Origin: Prevotella sp. MGM1
GTDB lineage: Bacteria; Bacteroidota; Bacteroidia; Bacteroidales; Bacteroidaceae
DNA: 57,593 bases
Direction of reading: 5' to 3'
Assembly: GCF_002933775.1 (NCBI RefSeq)
Contig: NZ_BEWV01000180.1
Span: 1-57,593, forward strand
In this document: positions 17,432 through 25,685 of the stretch, piece by piece
Position numbering within the stretch: position 1 is the stretch's first letter
How the letters are laid out: every line of letters begins with the position of its first letter
Translations under genes and position numbers: made by a program
Notes under the pieces: model-generated
The model's database searches: none
What the model saw: the letters and a program-made list of their open reading frames with translations, nothing else
Told to the model about the DNA's origin: nothing

Positions 17432-17974
17432 TTATCTTCCAGCCTGTTCTCTTTCCTTGAGATATTCGCAAACCTCTTCCTGTATGCTTCTTGTCACGGC
17501 AATGCGCCCCGAGCGTGTGTATTGCAGCACGCAACCGAAAGCGTTAAGGGCTTCATACAGGCTTAGAATATCTTCCGTAAGTCCGCTTTTCGTCACTATC
17601 ACATAAGTCGGATTGACCTCTGTTATGGTGGCCTCGTGTTTTCTTATCGTTCTCGATACTTCCGGATTGTCGAGCACTGTGGCCGTGGCAAGTTTGTATA
17701 GAGCCGTCTCACGGATGAAAAGCTCTTCGTCGGTGCAGTATATGGCTTTTACCACATCGATTTTTTTCTCTATCTGTTTTGTTATTTTCGTTATCAGGTT
17801 TTCGGTGCTCCACGCTGTGATTGTGTACTTGTGAAGTCCCGTTATGCTGGAAGCCGATACGTTGAGACTCTCTATGTTCACCTGCCTGCGGGTGAATACG
17901 GCCGTTATCTGGTTCAGTATTCCGGCTATGTTCTCTGAGTATACCAGCAGTGTATAAAGTTTCTTTTCTTCCAT
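17432..17974 (-). CDS. ilvN: Acetolactate synthase small (regulatory) subunit IlvN
   Basis: A 180-residue regulatory subunit that activates IlvB and confers valine feedback. The N-terminal ACT domain covers about 3-78 (LYTLLVYSENIAGILNQIT), then the C-terminal small-subunit domain. The frame runs on upstream into ilvB, but MEEKKLYTLLVYSEN at 17974 fits the family and starts 5 bp after the ilvB stop. Confidence 0.94.
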   Translation of the reverse strand: MEEKKLYTLLVYSENIAGILNQITAVFTRRQVNIESLNVSASSITGLHKYTITAWSTENLITKITKQIEKKIDVVKAIYCTDEELFIRETALYKLATATVLDNPEVSRTIRKHEATITEVNPTYVIVTKSGLTEDILSLYEALNAFGCVLQYTRSGRIAVTRSIQEEVCEYLKEREQAGR

Positions 17975-17979
17975 TTCTC

Positions 17980-19695
17980 TTAGATATTTACGTCCAACAT
18001 CATCTCGTCGACAGTCTTTCCTGGAGGTGTCATGGGCAATACGTTGTCGTCTTCCTTTATGGCGCATTCGAGCAGGTATGGACCTTTTGCGGATAGCATA
18101 TCCCTTACAGCGTCAGCAAGTTCATGACGGTCGCTTATCCTTCTGTATCCTATTCCGTAGGCTTCGGCAATCCGTTCATAGCAAGGATTGAGCATTCTGG
18201 TGAAAGATTGCCGCCTGTCGAAGAACATATCCTGCCACTGTCGTACGTTACCGAGATAGTTGTTGTTCAGCATAATCATCTTTACGGGTATCTGTTGCTC
18301 CATTATCGTGCCCAGTTCCTGTATGCTCATCTGATAGCCTCCGTCACCGGTGAAGACGCATACCGTGCGCCCGGGTGAGCCGAAAGAGGCTCCGATGGCG
18401 GCCGGAATTCCAAATCCCATCGTTCCGAGACCGCCGCTTGTCACAATAGAACGTTTGTTATTGTATTTGAAGTATCGACTTGCGAAAAGTTGGTTTTGGC
18501 CTACGTCAGTAACGAGTATGGCATTGCCTTCTGTCGCTTCGGCAACGGCATTCACAACCTCGCCCATAAGGAGCGGACCTTCCTCTGGTTGTATCGCCGG
18601 TTTTATCACGTTGTTTGTCTCCCGTTCTTTGAGCGGTTCGAAACTGTCGCACCATTCTTTGTGGCTGTTTTCCTGCAACAGCCGTGTGATTGCCGGCAGT
18701 GTTTCCTTGCAGTCTCCAACAACGGCCACATCGGTTTTTATGCACTTGTCGATTTCTGATATGTCTATGTCGAGATGTATGATTTTCGCCTGCTTTGCGT
18801 ATGTGGCCGGATTTCCTGTCACACGGTCGCTGAACCGCATGCCGATGGCTATCAGCACGTCGCATTCCTGCTCTTTGATATTGGGGGCCAGGTTGCCGTG
18901 CATGCCGAGCATGCCCATGTTGAGCTTGTGATTTGTAGGTAGTGCCGACAGGCCGAGCAGTGTACGTGCGGCCGGGATGTCGGCTTTTTCAATAAATTCT
19001 ATAAGCTCGTTGTGCGCATTGCCCAACTCAACGCCTTGTCCTACCAGTGCCAACGGTCGTTCGGCATTGTTTATCAGTGCGGCAGCCTCGGTGATGGCGT
19101 TGCTGTCAGGTTTGGGATATGGCATATAACTGCGCACATAATCCACGTGGGCCGGCTGCCATTCCGTTGTCTCTATCTGCGCGTTTTTGGCGAAGTCGAG
19201 TACCACAGGGCCGGGACGTCCCGAGCGGGCGATGTAGAATGCCCTGCTCACAGCCCATGCGATATCTTCGGCCCTGCGTATCTGATAGCTCCATTTCGAT
19301 ATGGGTTGAGCCAGACCCACAAGGTCTACTTCCTGAAAAGCGTCTGTGCCGAGCACTCCGACGCCTACTTGTCCGGCTATAACTACAATCGGTGTAGAGT
19401 CCATCATGGCATCGGCCACACCCGTGAGGGTGTTGGTTGCCCCTGGACCGCTCGTCACAAGTGTAACTCCCACCTTCCCGCTTACTCTCGCATACCCTTG
19501 TGCCGCATGTGCGGCGGCCTGTTCGTGGCGTACCAGAATATGGTCGAACGCCTTCTTTTCGCCTCTCGTATAGTCATAAAGTGCATCGTATACGGGCATG
19601 ATAGAACCGCCGGGATAACCAAAGATGGTTTTCACTCCCTCGATTTGGAGTGCCCGCATCAGCGCTTCCGCTCCTGTTATAATCTCTTTTGGCAT
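17980..19695 (-). CDS. ilvB: Acetolactate synthase large subunit IlvB
   Basis: A 571-residue TPP- and FAD-dependent enzyme condensing pyruvate with pyruvate or 2-oxobutyrate, the first common step to branched-chain amino acids. Landmarks are FGYPGGSIMPVYDAL (25-39), the catalytic E58 in HEQAAAHAAQGYA, the central FAD domain, and GDGGYQMSIQELGT with NNNYLG in the C-terminal TPP domain. Full length. ilvD lies upstream, separated by 280 bp filled with a palindromic repeat element; I see no clean -7 box directly before ilvB, so it may be co-transcribed with ilvD through that element. Confidence 0.96.
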   Translation of the reverse strand: MPKEIITGAEALMRALQIEGVKTIFGYPGGSIMPVYDALYDYTRGEKKAFDHILVRHEQAAAHAAQGYARVSGKVGVTLVTSGPGATNTLTGVADAMMDSTPIVVIAGQVGVGVLGTDAFQEVDLVGLAQPISKWSYQIRRAEDIAWAVSRAFYIARSGRPGPVVLDFAKNAQIETTEWQPAHVDYVRSYMPYPKPDSNAITEAAALINNAERPLALVGQGVELGNAHNELIEFIEKADIPAARTLLGLSALPTNHKLNMGMLGMHGNLAPNIKEQECDVLIAIGMRFSDRVTGNPATYAKQAKIIHLDIDISEIDKCIKTDVAVVGDCKETLPAITRLLQENSHKEWCDSFEPLKERETNNVIKPAIQPEEGPLLMGEVVNAVAEATEGNAILVTDVGQNQLFASRYFKYNNKRSIVTSGGLGTMGFGIPAAIGASFGSPGRTVCVFTGDGGYQMSIQELGTIMEQQIPVKMIMLNNNYLGNVRQWQDMFFDRRQSFTRMLNPCYERIAEAYGIGYRRISDRHELADAVRDMLSAKGPYLLECAIKEDDNVLPMTPPGKTVDEMMLDVNI

Positions 19696-19729
19696 TTGTT
19701 TTTACTTATGTTGTTCTATTCGGAAATTA

Positions 19730-19960
19730 AAGGAGTTATCACTCGCAAGCTCGCTCTGGAGTTAAAGGACAATACTCTTTTATTGGAAGTTAAGGTAGTT
19801 ATCGTAGGCTACGCCAACTCGGGAGTTAAAGACATTACTTTGTTACGTGTAAATTTCATTGTACGTCCTGTTCTTTTTACGGAAGAGAAAGGAGCGACCA
19901 ATAGTATTGTCCTTTAACTTCATTAACTTCCTTGACTTCTTTAACTTCTACGTCAATTTC
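19730..19960. repeat. Palindromic repeat element between ilvD and ilvB
   Basis: The arms GGAGTTAAAGGACAATACT (19758-19776) and AGTATTGTCCTTTAACTTC (19903-19921) pair at 18 of 19 positions across 126 bp. Around them are further units of the type (G)GAGTTAAAGG or GAAGTTAAGG on both sides (19732, 19786, 19822, 19924-19960). It looks like a transcribed, repeat-built intergenic element; the short repeat at 1498-1554 uses the same unit. Confidence 0.75.
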
Positions 19961-19975
19961 CTTAATTTCTCTTTA

Positions 19976-21775
19976 TTAAATCATTCTCACTCCGCCCTTG
20001 TCTGCTGAGCTTACGCTCTTGGCATACGCCCGAAGAGCTTTTGATACCTCACGTTTCCTGGTCAGAGGCTGCTGAGGCCGTGCGTGCAGTTCCTCATCAC
20101 TCAACTTCACGTTGATAGAACGTGAGGGTATATCTATTTCTATTATATCTCCGTCTTTTATCTTGCCGATGTTTCCTCCTGCAGCCGCTTCGGGCGAGAT
20201 GTGGCCGATGCTCAGTCCGCTCGTTCCGCCTGAGAAGCGTCCGTCTGTAATAAGGGCGCACTCTTTGCCCAAGTGCATGCTTTTAATATATGAGGTGGGG
20301 TATAGCATTTCCTGCATACCGGGGCCTCCTTTTGGTCCTTCGTTTGTGATTACCACGCAGTCTCCGCTCTTTATCCGTCCGCCGAGAATGCCCTCGCATG
20401 CGGCTTCCTGAGAGTCGAACACACGTGCCGGTCCGCTGAAATGCCACAGGCTCTTGTCCACTCCCGCAGTTTTTACCACACATCCGTCTTGTGCTATGTT
20501 ACCGAAAAGCACTGCCAGCCCGCCGTCTTTGGTGTAGGCGTGCTCCAAATCGCGTATGCACCCGTTCTCACGGTCGGTGTCGAGCGTGCCCCACTGTGCG
20601 TCCTGGCTGCCCATCTTTGTCGAGAAGTGTCCTCCCGGCGCACTTTGGTATATCCTGTCGGCCTCGGGGTCGGTGCCGCCTGTCGTGATGTCGTACTTTT
20701 CCAGTTGCTCGCCGAGCGTCTTTCCGTCTATGCGCATGGTGCTCCCGTCTATCAGTCCGCCCTTGTAAAGCTCGTTCATGATACCGAGAATGCCACCCGC
20801 ACGGCCGCACTCCTGCACGCTGTACTTCTGCGTGTTAGGGGCCAGTTTGCACAGGCATGGCACACGGCGGCTCAACTCGTCGATGTCTTTCATCGTGAAC
20901 TCGGTGCCGGCTTCCTGCGCCACTGCCAGCAGGTGCAGCACGGTGTTGGTACTTCCGCCCATCGCTATGTCGAGAGCCATGGCGTTAAGAAAAGCCTGTC
21001 GTGTGGCAATCGAGCGCGGCAATACGCTTTCATCTCCGTCCTCATAGTATGCCATCGCATTTTTGACAATCTGCCGTGCGGCGTCTTTGAACAGTTGTAT
21101 GCGGTTTTTATGTGTGGCTAATATCGTGCCGTTGCCCGGCAGCGACAGTCCGATGGCTTCTGTGAGAGAGTTCATAGAGTTTGCGGTGAACATTCCCGAG
21201 CAGCTTCCGCAGCCCGGACATGCACAACCCTCGATCTCGGCCATCTCGTCGTCGCTCACCGACGTGTCGGCACCTTTCACCATTGCCGTGATGAGGTCGG
21301 CGTTCTCGCCGCGCCATTTGCCTGCTTCCATTGGACCGCCGGAGCAGAATACCGTTGGGATGTTGAGCCGCATGGATGCCATCAGCATTCCCGGTGTCAC
21401 CTTGTCGCAGTTTGAGATACATATCATTGCGTCCGCCTTGTGTGCGTTCACCATATATTCCACCGAGTCCGCTATTATGTCGCGGCTTGGCAGTGAGTAG
21501 AGCATGCCGTCGTGTCCCATCGCTATTCCGTCGTCGATGGCTATCGTATTGAACTCGGCCGCATAGCAACCCATTGCCTCTATCTCTTGTTTTACTATCT
21601 GTCCTATTTCATGAAGGTGCGTGTGTCCTGGCACAAACTGCGTGAACGAGTTCACGACGGCTATGATAGGTTTGCCGAATTGCTCCCGTTTCATTCCTGT
21701 TGCTACCCATAGCGCACGGGCACCGGCCATTCTTCTTCCTTCCGTGCATACTGCACTTCTCAGTTTATTTTTCAT
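19976..21775 (-). CDS. ilvD: Dihydroxy-acid dehydratase IlvD
   Basis: A 599-residue Fe-S dehydratase that converts 2,3-dihydroxy-isovalerate or -methylvalerate to the 2-oxoacid. Cluster-binding cysteines appear in SNCDKVTPG (C123) and in the CGSCSGM motif (C189/C192). [12 protein letters not shown] and the C-terminal [11 protein letters not shown] and [14 protein letters not shown] blocks are diagnostic. First gene of the ilv cluster, with a consensus promoter upstream. Confidence 0.96.
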   Translation of the reverse strand: MKNKLRSAVCTEGRRMAGARALWVATGMKREQFGKPIIAVVNSFTQFVPGHTHLHEIGQIVKQEIEAMGCYAAEFNTIAIDDGIAMGHDGMLYSLPSRDIIADSVEYMVNAHKADAMICISNCDKVTPGMLMASMRLNIPTVFCSGGPMEAGKWRGENADLITAMVKGADTSVSDDEMAEIEGCACPGCGSCSGMFTANSMNSLTEAIGLSLPGNGTILATHKNRIQLFKDAARQIVKNAMAYYEDGDESVLPRSIATRQAFLNAMALDIAMGGSTNTVLHLLAVAQEAGTEFTMKDIDELSRRVPCLCKLAPNTQKYSVQECGRAGGILGIMNELYKGGLIDGSTMRIDGKTLGEQLEKYDITTGGTDPEADRIYQSAPGGHFSTKMGSQDAQWGTLDTDRENGCIRDLEHAYTKDGGLAVLFGNIAQDGCVVKTAGVDKSLWHFSGPARVFDSQEAACEGILGGRIKSGDCVVITNEGPKGGPGMQEMLYPTSYIKSMHLGKECALITDGRFSGGTSGLSIGHISPEAAAGGNIGKIKDGDIIEIDIPSRSINVKLSDEELHARPQQPLTRKREVSKALRAYAKSVSSADKGGVRMI

Positions 21776-22216
21776 GCGATTAAAATTTATTGCAAAGGTA
21801 ATCTATTTATTGATAACGGCCAACGAATTAATCTTTAATTTTATTTATTTGTGTCAATCCGTAACTAATATAATGTGTTTTGTGAGTATTTGAAATGAAA
21901 TGTTGCGCTTTTGCGTCTGAATGTGCGAAACAGACTATGCTCCGTATACTGAAATGTATAGTGGCAAGGTTTTGTTTTTGCATGCTTTTCGGTATGAGGC
22001 GTAATAAATATGACACTTGCGTAATGTTAAATTTGGTTTAAAGTCTATGCTGTAGATGTATATTATTAAATAAACATGTTAACTTTATGATAGTTAATTC
22101 AGAGAGATGACGATGCTTGTGGTCTTGTTTTCGCATGAGATGTTTACATATCGGTGGAATTTTTTTTCGTTTTTTTTACTTAACATCGTGCTCCTCTTTG
22201 CGTATTAAATACGGAT
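21776..22216. other. 441-bp divergent intergenic region
   Basis: Between ilvD (minus) and the sigma factor gene (plus). It holds the ilvD promoter at its left end. The remainder is AT-rich with no gene, strong hairpin or clean -7 box; a C/T-rich CTCTTTGCG at 22193-22201 could be a degenerate promoter for the sigma factor. Confidence 0.6.
21793..21823 (-). promoter_or_regulatory. Promoter of ilvD
   Basis: On the minus strand: TTG (21821-21823), 20 bp, then TACCTTTG (21793-21800). Both elements and the spacing match the Bacteroidetes consensus. It lies 18 bp before the ATG. Confidence 0.8.
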
Positions 22217-22714
22217 ATGACAACAATAGAGTTTGAACATATAGCCGAAAAGCTGCGTCTGCGACTGGTGAAAGTGGAACGTGAGTTCTTTGCCGATGAC
22301 GACAAGGCAGAGGATATTGCTCAGGAGATACTTACACGGTTGTGGATAATGCGGGACAGGGTAAATGTGCAACTCGGGGTTGAGGCGCTTGCCGTGCGCA
22401 TGGCTAAAAATCTATGTGTGAGCGAGTGGCGCAGGCAGAAAGCCCACAGGACGGTGCCGGTGGACGAGAGGATGTCTGTGGACAACAGGCCGACGGCACC
22501 TGTGGAGGCGAAAGACGGCGAGATGGTTTTAAACCGTGCACTTGCCGGTCTCACCAAATCTGAGCTACGCCTTTACAGGATGAGGCATGAGGCGGATATG
22601 GACATACAGCAGATATCGGCTGCCACGGGAATAGGAGCGCGCTCCGTGAGCGCCATGCTCAGCACTGCAAGACGCAAACTTTTTGAAACTATAAAGAGAG
22701 GAGGCTACTTATGA
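22217..22714 (+). CDS. ECF-type RNA polymerase sigma factor
   Basis: A 165-residue sigma-70 family protein with only regions 2 and 4. Region 2 covers about 10-70 (DDKAEDIAQEILTRLWIMRD). Region 4 covers about 105-158 (ALAGLTKSELRLYRMRHEADMDIQQISAATG, then a recognition helix). The stop overlaps the next gene by 4 bp (ATGA), and that gene encodes a membrane protein of anti-sigma type, the usual pairing. The set ends with a thioredoxin-fold protein and an outer membrane barrel, so an envelope signal is likely. Confidence 0.9.
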   Translation: MTTIEFEHIAEKLRLRLVKVEREFFADDDKAEDIAQEILTRLWIMRDRVNVQLGVEALAVRMAKNLCVSEWRRQKAHRTVPVDERMSVDNRPTAPVEAKDGEMVLNRALAGLTKSELRLYRMRHEADMDIQQISAATGIGARSVSAMLSTARRKLFETIKRGGYL

Positions 22715-23401
22715 AAGATATAGAACTACTTACGAACCGTTTTCTGGCGGGTGAGACAACGAGGGAAGAAGAACGCCGGTTGTACGACCTTCTGAAAGGA
22801 GACGGTGTCACGGCGGAGCAGAAGATGCTGCGTGACATTATCCGTCCTGCGGTTGACGAGCCTGACACGGACGCTTGGCTCATGGAAGATATGACCGATG
22901 AGTACGACAGGGTGGTAGCCGGTCGCCGCCGCCGTCATCGCTTTCGTGTTCTTGGCTGGTGTGAAGTTCGGCGGGCGAGAGGACTGCAATATACCCGTTG
23001 TGGCAAAGGTGGAGGCAAATCGTAATTCTAAGGCAGGGTTGCCACCTGTCGGGCCTGCCATAATAAAGGAGCGGCCGGGCTTGCAAGAGGTGGTGGAACC
23101 CACGGTGGAGAAAGATGTTGAATTGCCAGTGGTGTCGCAACCGGATATTGCCGAGCTGGATTTGCTCGCGTCCTCTGCCGATGAAAAGATTATAAACGCC
23201 GACATGACACTCTCCGACAGCCTTACGGACATAATAGAACGGATAGAGCGGGGACTCGAAAACGTGAGTGACAGTGTGTATATCGCACGTGTGGAAGAGC
23301 TTATCGAGAGCGACTCGCGGTTGCAAAGGTTGATGAGAAGGGTGCTTGTCGACAAGATAACGAGAGACAATCAAGACTATGAAGCATACGGGCATTGGTG
23401 A
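22711..23401 (+). pseudogene. Anti-sigma-like membrane protein, frameshifted
   Basis: Two overlapping frames together make one protein. The first, from the ATG at 22711, gives about 70 cytoplasmic residues (LLTNRFLAGETTREEERRLYDLL) and then degrades into Arg-rich sequence. In the next frame, from 22922, the reading is VAAAVIAFVFLAGVKFGG, a transmembrane helix, then about 150 extracytoplasmic residues to the stop at 23401. The frame change falls at a GCC/CGC repeat (22922-22933). One extra base there would explain it, either as a sequencing error, a true mutation or phase variation. Position and layout match a short anti-sigma factor for the overlapping ECF sigma gene; the family itself is not recognised. 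Confidence 0.75.
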
Positions 23402-23476
23402 GCATACGTATGGCGTGAGTGGTATTACAGTATAATATTAATGTATAAATAAAACCGGATTAAGGAGGCAAACTAT

Positions 23477-25453
23477 ATGAGAAAGCTGGTAATAATGGCG
23501 GTATCGCTGCTGGTTTCGGTCGCAATTCCGGCACGGGACAATGTCGGAGCGAAGAACATGAAGAAGGAACTGGAACACTTCAAGGCCGCTTCCGAGTTTA
23601 AATCTGTGCTGTCACATCGTGGAACGGGACTTTACGAGTGGAATTTTAAGTATACGTACCCGAAGGGAAAGGCAGATGACCATAAACTGCCAGCTCCTTT
23701 GGTACGGTTGGAAAAAGCCTTTGCCGACAATATACGATATTCCTCTTCTATGTTTGTGCTTCCGCAAAAAGAAGCCGGTAGGCCATTTGGTAAAGTCTCT
23801 TTTATGTGGCCTGACGCGGCATATGGGCGGGTATTTTTCAATTTCAGGATAGATGACAGAGACAATTTCCGTTATCTCTGTTTTGAGGAAAGTGATAATC
23901 GGCGCACGTCTTACATGCTCACATGGCATGATGTGGAGTATATCGACTCCAAAGGAGTTACATGGCGGATGATAGACGGCAACGTGGTGGAGCTGTCGGG
24001 GACGCATTGGCGGATGGTGGAATTTATTGAAGATTCTTATAGGGATAATTCAAATAAAGTCGCTTCGAAAGGCGGTAATCAGTCGGAAGAGTATATAAAT
24101 CTTCGTGAACAGATGGCTTATCTCAACGGATTGTATTCCGAATACGTTAAAGACAATAGGCAGATGGATTGTGATGCGGTGGCTTACTTCATCAGCAAAC
24201 TGGCCGCCGATTTCAAGGGAAATCTTACCGAGACGCAGTATAAGGCGATGGATGAGGAATTGTCGGCGTTGCTTGACATCACTCCCTCCGGGGCACGGTA
24301 CAATATTATAGCTAATGCCAAGACGGTGTTGAACGGCAAAACGTTTCACATACCTGATGGAGATGTGCTTTTCGAGTCAGTTTCCAATAAGGATTTGGCA
24401 AACCGCAACTATGTGAAGCTTATGTTTGAGACTTACGATATGTCTGAATTAAAGGAGTACGGGACGTTTAATGTCAGTGGAAGAACAGACAGAGACATCC
24501 GTCGGATATTCGTAACCGACAGCAAACAGACGTTTGCCGATACGTATGCGGTACAGGTGAAAGACGGTAAATTCTCTTTTTCTGGCTTGGTAAGCAAAGA
24601 TAATCCGGTGACTGTTTCAGACGAAATGGGACGGGAATGGCGCCTCATGGCCGACAGTATACCGGTGGTTATTGATATGCGAACGGGAGTTATGAGCGGT
24701 TCGGAGACAAATATGAAGTTGGGAGAGTGCCAACTGCGTTTTAAAAATATAATAGCAGACAGGCAAAAATATACAGTAAGTGTGAACGGCAGTCGCAGAA
24801 TAGTGGATAATGAAGGCTACGAGGCTCTCTGTGACAGCCTTAAAAGAATTGAGATTGAGACCATTGGAAACTGTGATAATGCCATGGTGGCGGCATGTCT
24901 TCTTGCCGATTGCTATTCGGCAATGAGCTATGAGGAACTTGACGGGCTTTTTAATGGCTTCTTGGAAAATGATTCAAATGAGATATTACGCCCGGCAAGA
25001 GATTATTTCGCAGGATTGGAAAAGCGCCGCCCGGGCATGAAATATGTCGATGCGGAACTGGAAGACACGGCCGGGGGGAAGCGCAGTCTGGGCGAGTTTA
25101 TAGGCAAAGGATATGTGATACTAAACTTCTGGAAAGAACGGTGGAACCCGTCAAGAACAGATTTCCCTATATATAAGAAATTGATGAATAAGTATGGCGA
25201 TAAGGGATTGAACATAATAAGCGTCGTTATCGGCACTGATAAAGACCTCTGGAAGCGTTATGTGGATAAAAGAGGGCTTAAATGGACACATCTGTATACG
25301 CCGTTCGAATATGACGGAAAGTCGGTTCTCGACCTGTACGGTGTGCGCTGTATCCCGGAGAATGTGTTGATAGGGCCAGACGGACGCATCATCGCCTCGG
25401 ACATATACGGTTCTGAGCTTGAAAAGAAAATGGATGAAATATTTGATAGATAG
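23477..25453 (+). CDS. Exported thioredoxin-fold protein with DUF4369-like domain, redox cysteines missing
   Basis: A 658-residue exported protein. The signal peptide covers about 1-19 (RKLVIMAVSLLVSVAIPA). The middle (about 315-400) resembles the DUF4369 beta domain found before TlpA/AhpC-like domains in Bacteroidetes. The C-terminal thioredoxin fold covers about 515-655. Its active site should read FWxxWCxPCR but reads FWKERWNPSR: both cysteines are replaced (W556 and S559) while P558 is kept, so thiol-disulfide exchange is not possible at this site. It follows the sigma/anti-sigma pair by 75 bp and probably belongs to the same unit. Its role could be structural or sensory. Confidence 0.8.
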   Translation: MRKLVIMAVSLLVSVAIPARDNVGAKNMKKELEHFKAASEFKSVLSHRGTGLYEWNFKYTYPKGKADDHKLPAPLVRLEKAFADNIRYSSSMFVLPQKEAGRPFGKVSFMWPDAAYGRVFFNFRIDDRDNFRYLCFEESDNRRTSYMLTWHDVEYIDSKGVTWRMIDGNVVELSGTHWRMVEFIEDSYRDNSNKVASKGGNQSEEYINLREQMAYLNGLYSEYVKDNRQMDCDAVAYFISKLAADFKGNLTETQYKAMDEELSALLDITPSGARYNIIANAKTVLNGKTFHIPDGDVLFESVSNKDLANRNYVKLMFETYDMSELKEYGTFNVSGRTDRDIRRIFVTDSKQTFADTYAVQVKDGKFSFSGLVSKDNPVTVSDEMGREWRLMADSIPVVIDMRTGVMSGSETNMKLGECQLRFKNIIADRQKYTVSVNGSRRIVDNEGYEALCDSLKRIEIETIGNCDNAMVAACLLADCYSAMSYEELDGLFNGFLENDSNEILRPARDYFAGLEKRRPGMKYVDAELEDTAGGKRSLGEFIGKGYVILNFWKERWNPSRTDFPIYKKLMNKYGDKGLNIISVVIGTDKDLWKRYVDKRGLKWTHLYTPFEYDGKSVLDLYGVRCIPENVLIGPDGRIIASDIYGSELEKKMDEIFDR

Positions 25454-25563
25454 CGCATCTGTTTATGCTTGGCCGGCAATGGGTATAAGATAAGCATTCA
25501 ACATATATGTGTTGATAACCGGTATTGAGACTGACAAGAAGTCAGGCACATAACGAAAAGGAC

Positions 25564-25647
25564 AGACACGGAAACACAGAGAAAATGAAAGATAGAAAGT
25601 TTGGGACAAGGAGATGAAACTTGTACTATCTAAGTGCTTCCGTGTCT
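25564..25647. repeat. Long-loop inverted repeat between the TlpA-like and barrel genes
   Basis: AGACACGGAAACAC (25564-25577) pairs with GTGCTTCCGTGTCT (25634-25647), one mismatch, across 56 bp. The right arm runs into TTTTCTTT. It may serve as a weak terminator or mRNA structure before the barrel gene at 25686. Confidence 0.5.
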
Positions 25648-25685
25648 TTTCTTTATATTAAAAGACAATCAAATTACAATAATTT

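Noticed and set aside
20441..21121. 226-codon frame antisense to ilvD
   Set aside because: Opposite a conserved enzyme gene and rich in Arg/Cys/Val as expected from a shadow frame.
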